Source: Bog-756 sp963704585 (GTDB lineage Bacteria > Actinomycetota > Acidimicrobiia > Acidimicrobiales > RAAP-2). Taken from it: DNA of 64,000 bases. The translations under genes were made by a program, and so were the position numbers. Below, one piece after another: positions 9,956 to 18,605 of this stretch (the stretch's first letter is position 1; each line of letters begins with the position of its first letter). Below the pieces are notes generated by a model. That model saw nothing but the letters and a program-made list of their open reading frames with translations. It was not told the origin of the DNA and ran no database searches. The stretch is taken from positions 2,914,001-2,978,000 of the forward strand of contig OY969919.1 in NCBI GenBank assembly GCA_963704585.1, read 5' to 3'.

Positions 9956-10001
9956 GGTGGTCCCCCGGTCCTCGGCTGAAGGCTGACGAACCGACGCTAC
10001 C

Positions 10002-12221
10002 TCAGACCCGGACCGGCTCGGGCGTGGCCGGCGCGCCCGGCTCCTCCTCGCCGCCCCCGGTCGGCGTCACGTCGGGATCGACGGAGAGCCGGGGCAGGAT
10101 CCGGTCGAGCCATCGCGGGAACCACCAGTTGGCCCGCCCGAAGAGGAACATGAGCGACGGCACGATCGCCATGCGGATGAGCAGCGCGTCCATCAGGATG
10201 CCCGCGGCGAGGCCCAGCCCGAACTCCTTGATGACCCGCTCGCCGCCGAGGATGAACGAGCCGAAGACGAGGATCATGATGAGGGCTGCTGCGGTGATGG
10301 TCTTGCCGGTCGCCGCGAGCCCCTTGCGCACGGCGGTCCGGTTGTCGCCGCACGCCAGCCACTCCTCTTGGATGCGCGAGATGAGGAACACCTCGTAGTC
10401 CATGGACAGCCCGAAGAGGATGGCGAAGAGCATGACGGGCAGGAAGGCCTCGACCGGCCCCGGCCCGCCGACGCGGAACACGTTCCCCAGCCATCCCCAC
10501 TGGAAGACGGCGACCAGCACGCCGAAGGCCGCACCGATCGAGAGCATGTTCATGGCCGCCGCGGTGATCGGGATCAGGATGCTGCGGAAGACCGCGGCGA
10601 GCAGGAGGAAGGAGAGCGCGACCACGAGGCCGATGAAGAGCGGGAGCTTCGAGGTCAGCACGTTGGCGAAGTCGACGAAGATCGCCGTGTTCCCGCCGAC
10701 GTCGACGGTGAGGCCGGTTCCGGCGACGGCGGCGGGGATGGTGTCCTGCCGGAGGTGCTCGATGAGGTCGGTGGTCGCGGCGTCCTGGGGCGCCGAGCGC
10801 GGGTAGGCGGTGATGAGCGCGACCTGCGAGCCGTCCTTCGCCGGGAGCGCGACGGGTGCGGCGACGTGCGCGACGTCAGGTTGGGCGGCGACCGCGGACG
10901 CCAGGCGGTCCAGGGTCTGCAGGTCGACCGTGCCCGGGCTCTGCGCGACGAGGAGCAGGGGTCCGTTGAACCCGGGGCCGAAGCCCTCGGCAAGCAGGTC
11001 GAAGGCCTGGCGGGTCGTGGTGCCCACCGGATCGTTCCCCTGGTCCGACGAGCCGAGGCGCAGCGAGAAGAACGGCAGCGCGACGAGCAGGATGATCACG
11101 AAGGCGACGACGGCCGGCAGGACGGGGCGGCGGTCGACGAAGCTCGCCCACCGCGGCCAGAAGCCCTTCGTGCCAGTGCCCACGATCCGCGGCCCGAGCT
11201 CGGCGAGCTCGCGCTTTTGGCGCCGCGAGAGAACACGTGGCCCGATGAAGCCGAGGAAGGCCGGCAGCAGGGTGAGCGCCGCGATCATGGTGAACGCGAC
11301 CCCGATCGCAGCCGCGATCGAGAGCCCGTAGAGGAACGACACGCCGAGCGCGAACATCCCGAGCAGGGCGATGCACACGATGATGCCGGCGAACATCACG
11401 GCCCGGCCCGACGTGTTGATCGCGTTGGCGATCGATGACTCGATGTCGTTTCCGGCGATGAGTCCCTGCCGGTGCCGGGTCACGATGAAGAGCGCATAGT
11501 CCACGCCGACGCCGAGTCCGATGAGCAGGACCAGCTGGGTCGAGAACTCGGGCATCTTCAGCACGTTGCTGAGGAGGCCGATCACGGCGACCGCGGTCCC
11601 GAGCGATGCGAGCGCGGACAGCAGTGGCAGCACCATCGCGAAGACCGAGCCGAAGACGAGCAGGAGGACGACGCCCGCGAGCAGGACGCCGAGCCCAGTG
11701 CCGCCGAAGCTCGGGCGGTTGGCCGCCTCGGCCACCTGGCCCGCGACGGCGATCTGGAGATCCCCGCCGGCAGGAGCGGTTGCGGTCCGGACGAACTGCT
11801 GGGCGACGGCCGTGGGGACGTACTGGGGCTGGACGTTGAAGGTCACCGTGCGGAACGCGGTCGTCCCCTCGGCGCTGACCTGCGTGTAGCCGAACGGACC
11901 GCTCGTGGTCGGATTGGAGACGTGGGGGATCTTCGCGACCTCGGCGAGCATGCCGTCGACCTTGGCCACGACCTGCGGATCGGTCACCCGGGCTCCGCCG
12001 GTGGTGTGGACGACGATCTGCTCGCGATCGCCCGCGGCGCTCGGCGACGCGGCCTGCAGGAGCGCGAGCGCACGTGTCGACTGGGTGTCGGGCAACGAGA
12101 AGTTGTTCGAGTAGGCCGTGCCGACCGTCAGGGAGATCACGGTCGTTCCGACGAGGGCCGCCAACCAGAGCAGCAGGACGAGCACGCGGTGGCGGACGCA
12201 CCACCTGGCGAGGGACAGCAT
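10002..12221 (-). CDS. MMPL-family RND transporter
   Basis: This is an integral membrane transporter of about 739 residues in the MMPL/RND superfamily, which uses the proton gradient to export lipids or small molecules. It has two repeats, each with one N-terminal helix, a large extracytoplasmic loop and a cluster of five helices. Family motifs include LLIGLGVGVDYALFIVTRHR in the first half and ILFGLSMDYEVFLISRIQEE in the second. The chosen ATG (MLSLARWCVRHRV) begins just before helix 1; the longer in-frame start adds an unlikely Arg/Thr-rich leader. It is divergent from the Tyr phosphatase gene. The substrate cannot be told. Confidence 0.92.
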   Translation of the reverse strand: MLSLARWCVRHRVLVLLLWLAALVGTTVISLTVGTAYSNNFSLPDTQSTRALALLQAASPSAAGDREQIVVHTTGGARVTDPQVVAKVDGMLAEVAKIPHVSNPTTSGPFGYTQVSAEGTTAFRTVTFNVQPQYVPTAVAQQFVRTATAPAGGDLQIAVAGQVAEAANRPSFGGTGLGVLLAGVVLLLVFGSVFAMVLPLLSALASLGTAVAVIGLLSNVLKMPEFSTQLVLLIGLGVGVDYALFIVTRHRQGLIAGNDIESSIANAINTSGRAVMFAGIIVCIALLGMFALGVSFLYGLSIAAAIGVAFTMIAALTLLPAFLGFIGPRVLSRRQKRELAELGPRIVGTGTKGFWPRWASFVDRRPVLPAVVAFVIILLVALPFFSLRLGSSDQGNDPVGTTTRQAFDLLAEGFGPGFNGPLLLVAQSPGTVDLQTLDRLASAVAAQPDVAHVAAPVALPAKDGSQVALITAYPRSAPQDAATTDLIEHLRQDTIPAAVAGTGLTVDVGGNTAIFVDFANVLTSKLPLFIGLVVALSFLLLAAVFRSILIPITAAAMNMLSIGAAFGVLVAVFQWGWLGNVFRVGGPGPVEAFLPVMLFAILFGLSMDYEVFLISRIQEEWLACGDNRTAVRKGLAATGKTITAAALIMILVFGSFILGGERVIKEFGLGLAAGILMDALLIRMAIVPSLMFLFGRANWWFPRWLDRILPRLSVDPDVTPTGGGEEEPGAPATPEPVRV

Positions 12222-12336
12222 GAGGACGCACTCCGTTCGGGTTCGGGTCGTGATGGTGCCGGAACGGACGAGGGGGGCCGACCCGCCGGCGGCGTCCATT
12301 CTTCTCGATGCGCGCCTCGTTTCGTGCGCATGGCGC

Positions 12337-12384
12337 CGGACGGGCCAGGGGGCACTGCCCCGGACGGGCCAGGGGGCACTGCCC
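12337..12384. repeat. Two tandem 24-base repeats, each with a GC hairpin
   Basis: The 24-base unit beginning cggacgggcc and ending gcactgccc occurs twice without interruption, with about four more matching bases after it. Each copy contains GGGGC-ACT-GCCCC, a perfect 5-base stem with a 3-base loop. It lies in the 194-base divergent gap between the MMPL gene and the phosphatase gene, 30 bases before the phosphatase GTG. It could form twin hairpins in the phosphatase leader RNA. Function unknown. Confidence 0.7.
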
Positions 12385-12415
12385 CGGATGCGGCGTGATC
12401 GACCAAGATGAAGGG

Positions 12416-13177
12416 GTGGAGCGCCGCGACCGCCTGATCCCGCTGTCGGGCGCCTTCAACTTCCGGGACCTCGGCGGCTACGCGGGATCGGGGGGCCGGG
12501 TCACCCGGTGGGGGCGCCTCTTCCGGAGCGACACGCTCCACGAGCTGACCGCATCCGACGTCGAGCTGCTGCGCTCGATGGGCCTCGCCACGGTGGTCGA
12601 CCTGCGCACCACGAGAGAGCTGCTCCGCACCGGTCGGGGTCCGCTCGAGCCGGAACCGATCCTCTATCGCCACCTCTCGGTCGTGTCCGATGCCGACGGG
12701 GCGGACGGCGAGGCCATGGCGGCGCCCGTACCGTCCGGCGACGACCTCGCGGAGCGCTACCTCTGGTACCTCGAGGTCGGGCGGCAGGCGCTCGTCGACG
12801 CGCTCGACCTCCTCGGGGACGAGTCGAGCTATCCGCTGGTGTTCCACTGTGCCGCGGGCAAGGACCGTACGGGCGTCCTCGCCGCCCTCGTCCTCGACAT
12901 CCTGGGCGTCGGCGAGGCCTCGATCGTCGACGACTACCTCATCACCGCAGGACGGATGGAGCGCATCCTCGACCGCTACCGGGGCGATCCCCGCTTCGTC
13001 CAGCGGATGGCCCAGGTGCCGGCGTCGCGCTTCGGGGTCGAGGCGTCGACGATGGAGCGGTTCCTGCGCGCCGTGCACGACCGGTTCGGCGGTGCGGCGG
13101 CCTGGGCGCTCGGCGCCGGGGTGTCGCGCTCGACGCTCGAGGGGATCGAGTCGCACCTGCTGGACGCAGGCCTCTGA
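12416..13177 (+). CDS. Tyrosine-protein phosphatase (PtpB/SIW14-like)
   Basis: This protein of about 253 residues is a dual-specificity/Tyr phosphatase of the bacterial PtpB or lipid-phosphatase type. It opens with NFRDLGGY and has VVDLRTTREL. The P-loop is HCAAGKDRTG, the CX5R loop with nucleophilic Cys, Arg and the Lys-Asp pair typical of these enzymes. I chose the GTG at 12416 because the conserved region starts a dozen residues later; the longer frame runs back through the tandem repeat. It stands alone, divergent from the MMPL transporter. The substrate may be phosphotyrosine, phosphoserine or phosphoinositides. Confidence 0.87.
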   Translation: MERRDRLIPLSGAFNFRDLGGYAGSGGRVTRWGRLFRSDTLHELTASDVELLRSMGLATVVDLRTTRELLRTGRGPLEPEPILYRHLSVVSDADGADGEAMAAPVPSGDDLAERYLWYLEVGRQALVDALDLLGDESSYPLVFHCAAGKDRTGVLAALVLDILGVGEASIVDDYLITAGRMERILDRYRGDPRFVQRMAQVPASRFGVEASTMERFLRAVHDRFGGAAAWALGAGVSRSTLEGIESHLLDAGL

Positions 13178-13242
13178 GCGGGCAAGAGCCGTCAGAGGGT
13201 GGCCGGTGGGAACGCCGGCGCCACGCGCCGTAGACTGCGGGC

Positions 13243-13851
13243 GTGGTCGCGTCGGAGCTCGTACCCGTCGTCGCAGGGGTGCTGGTGTTCGTCGCCGTGG
13301 TGCTCGGCGCGGCGGCGTTCGGTGGCCTCCTGCTGTGGCGCGTGGGGCGTCGACGCTGGCGTGCGTTCCGCTCCCACGGGTTGGTCGTCGGCGCGCTCGC
13401 GCTGTGGGAGGCAACAGCAGCCGTTCGGGTCGGACGGTGGACGGACCGCCCGCTCTCGCCGCGGGACCAACGTCCGTGGACACCGCGCGCGACGCGGCGC
13501 GCCCTCTGGCGCTCGATCAGCGCAGCCGAGTCCGCGGTCCGGGCCGCCGACGACGTCGGCGCTCCCACCGCCGAGCTCCCCTCGCTGTGCCGACGGCTGC
13601 GCACCACCGCGCTCGATCTCGACACGGTCCTGCGGGTCGAGACGGCGCCGGGCATCTCGGCCGAGGTGCGCGCGCAGGTCGGCGACGTGCTGCGTGCGGC
13701 GGCGGACATCCGCCAAGCCGCGATGGCTTCGGCGAGCGACGTGAGCGGCGCCCGGGTCCGGGAGCTGGTCCGCGACGCGGACCATGAGCTGCAGTGCCTC
13801 AGCGCCGGCCTCGCATCGGCCCGCGCGTCCCTCCCCGATCCTCGCAGCTGA
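13243..13851 (+). CDS. Hypothetical single-pass membrane protein with helical tail
   Basis: I do not recognise this 202-residue protein. It starts with a clear transmembrane segment (VVAGVLVFVAVVLGAAAFGGLLLW) and then a basic stretch (RVGRRRWRAFRSH), so the bulk should be cytoplasmic. The remainder is Ala/Arg-rich and probably helical, with regions such as RAADDVGAPTAELPSLCRRL and DVLRAAADIRQAAMASASD. It follows the phosphatase by 65 bases on the same strand, and a TAGACT element is placed as a possible -10 just before it. It is convergent with gabT. Confidence 0.65.
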   Translation: MVASELVPVVAGVLVFVAVVLGAAAFGGLLLWRVGRRRWRAFRSHGLVVGALALWEATAAVRVGRWTDRPLSPRDQRPWTPRATRRALWRSISAAESAVRAADDVGAPTAELPSLCRRLRTTALDLDTVLRVETAPGISAEVRAQVGDVLRAAADIRQAAMASASDVSGARVRELVRDADHELQCLSAGLASARASLPDPRS

Positions 13852-13853
13852 TA

Positions 13854-13877
13854 CCGGCTGCGTCCGGCTGCGTCCGG
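13854..13877. repeat. Short tandem repeat between convergent genes
   Basis: ccggctgcgt is repeated twice in tandem, followed by a partial third copy, in the 27-base gap between the convergent membrane-protein and gabT genes. It is small and probably chance or slippage. Confidence 0.5.
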
Positions 13878-13878
13878 T

Positions 13879-15234
13879 TCAGTCTGCGCCGTCGAGGACG
13901 GCTGCCGTCGTCTCGCACAGCACGTCGAGCCCCTCGCGCAGCAGCGCATCGTCGATGACGAGCGGCGGCAGGAGGCGGAGCACGTTGCCGAAGCTCCCGC
14001 AGGAGAGCACGACCACGCCCGCCCGGTGACAGCCCTGCACGATCCGGCGGGTCGCGTCGGCGTCCGGCTCCAGGGTTCCGGGGCGCACGAGCTCGATGGC
14101 CTGCATCGCGCCGCGTCCCCGCACGTCTCCGACCCCTGGGTGATCGCCGCGGAGCTCGCCGAGCCGGTCGGCTACGACGGACCCGATGCGGCGGGCGGCG
14201 GCTGCGAGGTCCTCCTTCTCCATGGTCTCGATCGCGGCGAGCGCCGAGGCGCAGGCGACGGGGTTGCCCCCGTAGGTGCCGCCGAGCCCGCCCGCGTGCA
14301 CCGCGTCCATGAGGTCGGCACGACCGGTCACCCCGGCGATCGGCAGTCCGCCGCCCATCGCCTTGGCCGTCGTGACGAGGTCGGGGACGACACCTTCGAA
14401 GTCGCAGGCGAACCAGTCGCCCGTGCGGCAGAAGCCGGTCTGGATCTCGTCGGCGACGAAGAGGACCCCGTGCGCGGTGCACCAGCGTGCGAGCGCGGGG
14501 AGGAAGCCGGGTGCCGGCACCACGAAACCGCCCTCGCCCTGGATCGGCTCGATGAGCACGCAGGCCACGTTGGCCGTCCCCACGAGACGCTCGATCTGCT
14601 CGATCGACCGTGCCGCCGCCTCTTCGCCGTCCATCCCCTCGGGGTCGCGGAACGGGTACGACATCGGGACCCGGTAGACCTCCGGCGCGAACGGTCCGAA
14701 GCGGTCGCGGTAGGGCATGTTCTTCGCGGTGAGCGCCATGGTCAGGTTGGTGCGACCGTGGTACGCGTGGTCGAAGACGACGACCGCCTGTCGCCCGGTC
14801 ACGTTCCTCGCGATCTTGACCGCGTTCTCGACGGATTCGGCCCCCGAATTGAACAGCGCGGAGCGCTTCGGATGGTCGCCCGGCGTGCGCTCGTTGAGCA
14901 CCTCGCACAGCGCCACGTAGGCCTCGTACGGGCTCACCATGAAGCACGTGTGGGAGAAGTCCGCGACCTGTGCCGCGACCGCCTCCACCACGGCGGGCGA
15001 CGCGTGCCCGACGCTCGCGACGGCGATGCCCGCACCGAGGTCGATGAGGGAGTTCCCGTCGACGTCGACGAGGATCGCTCCGCCCGCGCGCTCGATGTAG
15101 ACCGGGTACGTCGAGCTCACCCCACCGGCGACCGCTGACCGCCGCCGCTCGTCGAGGCTTTGGGACCTCGGTCCGGGGACGTCGGAGACCAGTTGGCGAC
15201 GCTGCTCGATCGGCCAGCTCACCGAGTCGGTCAC
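13879..15234 (-). CDS. gabT: 4-aminobutyrate aminotransferase (class III PLP)
   Basis: This 451-residue class III aminotransferase transfers the amino group of GABA (or a related omega-amino acid) to 2-oxoglutarate. The sequence shows LFNSGAESVENAVKIAR for cofactor binding, DHAYHGRTN, ADEIQTGFCRTG with the PLP aspartate, and the Schiff-base lysine in TTAKAMGGGLP. The C-terminal RLLPPLVID is typical of GabT. The product would be succinate semialdehyde; no dedicated dehydrogenase is adjacent. The start is GTG. Omega-amino acids other than GABA are possible. Confidence 0.9.
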   Translation of the reverse strand: MTDSVSWPIEQRRQLVSDVPGPRSQSLDERRRSAVAGGVSSTYPVYIERAGGAILVDVDGNSLIDLGAGIAVASVGHASPAVVEAVAAQVADFSHTCFMVSPYEAYVALCEVLNERTPGDHPKRSALFNSGAESVENAVKIARNVTGRQAVVVFDHAYHGRTNLTMALTAKNMPYRDRFGPFAPEVYRVPMSYPFRDPEGMDGEEAAARSIEQIERLVGTANVACVLIEPIQGEGGFVVPAPGFLPALARWCTAHGVLFVADEIQTGFCRTGDWFACDFEGVVPDLVTTAKAMGGGLPIAGVTGRADLMDAVHAGGLGGTYGGNPVACASALAAIETMEKEDLAAAARRIGSVVADRLGELRGDHPGVGDVRGRGAMQAIELVRPGTLEPDADATRRIVQGCHRAGVVVLSCGSFGNVLRLLPPLVIDDALLREGLDVLCETTAAVLDGAD

Positions 15235-15304
15235 GCAGTCGAGCGTAGCGGACCCGCCCGCCGGCGGACGTGGCCGCGACCCGACGGCGGCGAGGCCGCG
15301 CCGG

Positions 15305-16075
15305 TCAGGCGGCCGCCATCTTGATGACCCCGAACACCGCGCCCGCGGGATCCGCCAGCACGGAGAACCGCCCGGGCGGGATGTCGGTCGGCGGGACCAG
15401 CACCGAGGCGCCGGCGGCCGTCGCCGTGTCGACCGTCTTGTCGCAGTCGGCGGTCGCGAAGTACGCGAGCCAGTGTGCGGGGACCTCGGCGGGCACCTCG
15501 GCCGGCATCGTCATCATGCCGCCGATGCTCCGCCCGTCGAGCTTCCATTCGGTGTAGGCCATGCCCTCCATGTCGCTCGTCGCCGCCTCCCAATTGAAGA
15601 CGGCGGTGTAGAAGGAGGCCGCGGCCGCGGTGTCGCGGGTGTTGAGCTCGTTCCAGCAGAGCGCGCCCGGCTCGTTGACGATGCCGGCCCCCTTGTGCGC
15701 CTTGGGCTGCCAGACGGCCGCGGCCGCACCGGTCGGGTCGGCGAAGACGGCCATGCGCCCGACGTCGAGGACGTCCATCGGCTCGACGAAGACGGCGCCG
15801 CCGTTGGCCTTGACCTTGGCGATCGCCGCGTCCGCGTCCTCGACGGAGACGAAGGTCATCCATGCGGGCGGCTGTCCCTCCATCATGATGGGCCCGGTAC
15901 CGCACACCGGCTGCCCGTCGAGCTCCATGATGGTGTACCCGCCGGCTTCGGGACCCTGGTCCTGCGCGGTCCAGCCGAAGAGCGCGGCGTAGAAGGCCAC
16001 CGACGCGGGGATGTCGGCGCTCGCGAGATCGACCCACGACGGGGTCCCTGGCACGTACTCCTCGACCGTGGGCAT
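15305..16075 (-). CDS. VOC-family protein with two glyoxalase-like domains
   Basis: This protein of about 256 residues is made of two similar halves, each of the vicinal-oxygen-chelate fold. The first half has PSWVDLASADIPASVAFYAALFGW and the second has WNELNTRDTAAAASFYTAVFNW. The ATG at 16075 is preceded by AAAGGAG at the right distance; the longer frame adds a low-quality leader. Such double-VOC proteins (e.g. hydroxylase-like or 27 kDa antigen Cfp30B-like) bind small molecules or metals, but the reaction cannot be assigned. Confidence 0.85.
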   Translation of the reverse strand: MPTVEEYVPGTPSWVDLASADIPASVAFYAALFGWTAQDQGPEAGGYTIMELDGQPVCGTGPIMMEGQPPAWMTFVSVEDADAAIAKVKANGGAVFVEPMDVLDVGRMAVFADPTGAAAAVWQPKAHKGAGIVNEPGALCWNELNTRDTAAAASFYTAVFNWEAATSDMEGMAYTEWKLDGRSIGGMMTMPAEVPAEVPAHWLAYFATADCDKTVDTATAAGASVLVPPTDIPPGRFSVLADPAGAVFGVIKMAAA

Positions 16076-16236
16076 CGGCCGCTCCTTTGCGTTCGGTGCG
16101 CGGGCCCCTCGGTCTGCGTCCCGCCGAGGAGCGGGACACCTCGGGGCGTCGCGCCGGTCGCCGTCCACCCTCCCACGGATCGACGTGACGTGCTCGCGAA
16201 CCAGGCCGCGGCGGCGATGCGTCGTCAGCCGGGCGG

Positions 16237-17505
16237 TCAGCTCCCGAAGTTCCAGGTGTCGCCGTCCTCGTAGTGGTGGAGGATGTTCTTCGCGATGAGG
16301 ATCCGGTGGACCTCGTCGGGCCCGTCGGCGAGTCGCAGCACGCGTGCGGTGAGGTACATCTGGGAGAGCGGCAGGTCGTTGCTCACGCCGGCACCGCCCC
16401 AGACCTGGATCGCCCGGTCGACCACCCGGTGGTAGGCGGCCGGCACGAAGATCTTGATGGCGGAGATGGCGGTGCGGACGTCCGGGGCGCCGTCGGCGAC
16501 CTTCTCCGCCGCGTCGATGGTCATGAGCCGTGCCGACTGCACGTCCATGTAGCTGTCGGCGATGAAGCCCTGGATGAACTGCTTGTCACGGAGCAGGCCG
16601 CCGTGGACCTCACGGGTGAGGGTCCGCTCCACCATGAGGTCGAACGCCCGCCACATCTGCCCGACGGAGTTCATGCAGTGGTAGACGCGCCCGGCGCCGA
16701 GACGGTCCTGGGCCGCCTGGTGGCCCTGACCCACGAGCCCGAGCGTGTTCTCGATGGGCACCCGCACGTTCTCGTACCGGATCTCGCAGTGGTCCGACGT
16801 CGAGTGACCGAAGATGCCGATGCCGCGGAGGATGTGCACGCCCGCCGTGTCGGTCGGCACGATGATCTGCGTCATGTGGCCCGGCGGCCCGAGCTCGCCG
16901 GAGGGATCGGTCGCGCGGCACATCACGATGAAGAAGTTGGCGTCGATCCCGTTGGAGGTGAACCACTTGTGGCCGTTGATGACCCAGTGGTCGCCGTCGC
17001 GTACCGCTTCGGTCCGGATCGAACGCGGGTCGGAGCCCGCATGGTCCGGCTCGGTCATCGAGAAGCCCGACTCCATCTCGCCCTCGATCAGGGGGAGCAG
17101 CCACTTGCGCTTCTGCTCCTCCGTTCCGTACTTGACGAGGATCGTCGCGTTGCCCGAATTGGGCGCCGCGATCCCGAAGAGCGACGAGGCGCCGACCGCG
17201 TAGGCGAGGATCTCGTACATGTAGGCGAGCGAGAGGAAGTCGAGGCCCATCCCGCCGTACTCCTTGGGCAGGTGCGGCGCCCAGAGGCCGGCCTGGTTGA
17301 CCTTGGCCTTGATCTCCTCGCGGAGCTCGATGCTCCGCCGCCGGCTGTGCTCCCGATCCTCGTCGGTCTGTCCGAGGTCGCGGCGGGACTGCCAGAGCTC
17401 CGCCTCGTTCGGCAGGATCTCGGCGTTGATGAAGTCCGCGGTCCGACGGCGGATGTCGTTGATCTCCGGGTCGAGGCCGGCGATGGGTGTCACGTTGATC
17501 GCCAC
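16237..17505 (-). CDS. Acyl-CoA dehydrogenase
   Basis: This FAD-dependent acyl-CoA dehydrogenase of about 422 residues forms the alpha,beta double bond in acyl-CoA substrates and passes electrons to ETF. Motifs include GFSMTEPDHAGSDPRSI, WVINGHKWFTSNG and the C-terminal WGGAGVSNDLPLSQMYLTAR followed by LADGPDEVH. I prefer the GTG at 17505 because AAGGAG lies six bases upstream of it. It is probably transcribed away from the TetR gene that starts 0.86 kb upstream on the same strand. Branched or aromatic acyl substrates are possible. Confidence 0.9.
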   Translation of the reverse strand: MAINVTPIAGLDPEINDIRRRTADFINAEILPNEAELWQSRRDLGQTDEDREHSRRRSIELREEIKAKVNQAGLWAPHLPKEYGGMGLDFLSLAYMYEILAYAVGASSLFGIAAPNSGNATILVKYGTEEQKRKWLLPLIEGEMESGFSMTEPDHAGSDPRSIRTEAVRDGDHWVINGHKWFTSNGIDANFFIVMCRATDPSGELGPPGHMTQIIVPTDTAGVHILRGIGIFGHSTSDHCEIRYENVRVPIENTLGLVGQGHQAAQDRLGAGRVYHCMNSVGQMWRAFDLMVERTLTREVHGGLLRDKQFIQGFIADSYMDVQSARLMTIDAAEKVADGAPDVRTAISAIKIFVPAAYHRVVDRAIQVWGGAGVSNDLPLSQMYLTARVLRLADGPDEVHRILIAKNILHHYEDGDTWNFGS

Positions 17506-17574
17506 GGCGAACTCCTTCTCCTCGGCTCCCACGTTGGTGGTGCCGCCTCATCATGGCCCACGCGCCGGGACGAG

Positions 17575-18363
17575 TCAGGGGGCGGTGGCCGCGCCCTGCC
17601 AGCCGGGGTCCGGCTCGATGAACTGCGTGATGAGGGTGTGGAGCGCGATGCCGAAGACCGTCCACTCCTCGGGCTCGCCCGCGGGACCCGTCGGCATGCT
17701 GATGTGCCGCATCGCGCCCTCGTCGACGAGGTCCCGGAGGGCCGAGCCCTCGGCCAGCGCCTGGATCGCGGACGCTCCGTGCTCCATCGTCATCGGCGCC
17801 TTCACCCGGAACCCGAGCATCGCGAGGATCGCGGTGGAGAGCGAGGTGGTGTCCCGCATGACCGACCGGTAGCTCATGAGGAGCGCGCCGGCCAGCCGAT
17901 CCTTCTCGGGGCTCTGCTCGCCCGAGCCGGCGAGCGCCCAGATGCCGATCCACACCCGCCAGACCGGCGAGCTCCGCAGGATGTCGAGCAGGAGAACGCC
18001 GGTCGTGCGGCTGATGTCGCGGATGCACCGCCACCGCCCCTCCAGCGAGGTGAGGTCGGCCTCGACGAGCACCTCTTCGACGATGACCTCGGCGAGGCGC
18101 CGGAAGTCCTGGGAGTCGCTGGCCGCGATCGTGGCGAGGACCTCGGTCTGGAACTCCTCCTGGGTGCGAAAGGCTCGCCCGATGACCGAGGCATTGGTCA
18201 GTCGCACGCCCCGGGTCCGCTCGAGGCGGCCGTAGACGCGCTTGAAGGTGAGCCCCTCGGCACCGCTGCCGAGTCCCTCGTCGAGTAGGATCTCGACGCC
18301 CGCGTCGAGCAGCAGGCGCCTGATCTCCTCGCTGCTTCGCCGGACCCGCGGCCCACTGCTCAT
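17575..18363 (-). CDS. TetR-like transcriptional regulator
   Basis: This DNA-binding regulator has about 262 residues. The N-terminal helix-turn-helix region starts with SSEEIRRLLLDAGVEILLDEGLG and continues TFKRVYGRLERTRGVRLTNASVIGRAFRTQEEFQTEV, which resembles TetR proteins although the recognition helix diverges. The C-terminal two thirds should be the helical ligand domain. It lies 69 bases upstream of the acyl-CoA dehydrogenase gene, same strand, suggesting control of fatty acid or acyl-CoA genes. A small inverted repeat sits 83 bases upstream of its start. Confidence 0.72.
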   Translation of the reverse strand: MSSGPRVRRSSEEIRRLLLDAGVEILLDEGLGSGAEGLTFKRVYGRLERTRGVRLTNASVIGRAFRTQEEFQTEVLATIAASDSQDFRRLAEVIVEEVLVEADLTSLEGRWRCIRDISRTTGVLLLDILRSSPVWRVWIGIWALAGSGEQSPEKDRLAGALLMSYRSVMRDTTSLSTAILAMLGFRVKAPMTMEHGASAIQALAEGSALRDLVDEGAMRHISMPTGPAGEPEEWTVFGIALHTLITQFIEPDPGWQGAATAP

Positions 18364-18445
18364 GCCGGAACCTGACCTCACCTGCGGCCCGGCCCCGGTC
18401 CGGGACCCGGTTCGGCCGTGTGGCCGACGGACCGAGACGCTACTC

Positions 18446-18460
18446 GCAACTCACGGTTGC
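18446..18460. promoter_or_regulatory. Inverted repeat upstream of tetR-like gene
   Basis: GCAAC-TCACG-GTTGC is a perfect 5-base inverted repeat in the 242-base gap between the TetR-like gene and the histidine kinase stop. Its position upstream of the regulator start makes it a candidate autoregulatory operator. I saw nothing else distinctive in that gap. Confidence 0.3.
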
Positions 18461-18605
18461 ATCGGGACTGGCCGGCCGGTACGCTCCGGGCAGGTGGGAA
18501 CCCCCGCGACTCCGACGGCAGGGGCAGGCGGCCCCTCCGTCCGAGCGGGCGACCGCCGCGGACCGGACTGCCATCGTCACGCCATCGTCTGCCGGCGGAC
18601 TCGGC

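Noticed and set aside
16273..18288. 671-codon plus-strand frame antisense to acyl-CoA dehydrogenase and tetR-like genes
   Set aside because: Composition is Asp/Val/Arg/Gly-rich antisense sequence typical of high-GC DNA, without domains.
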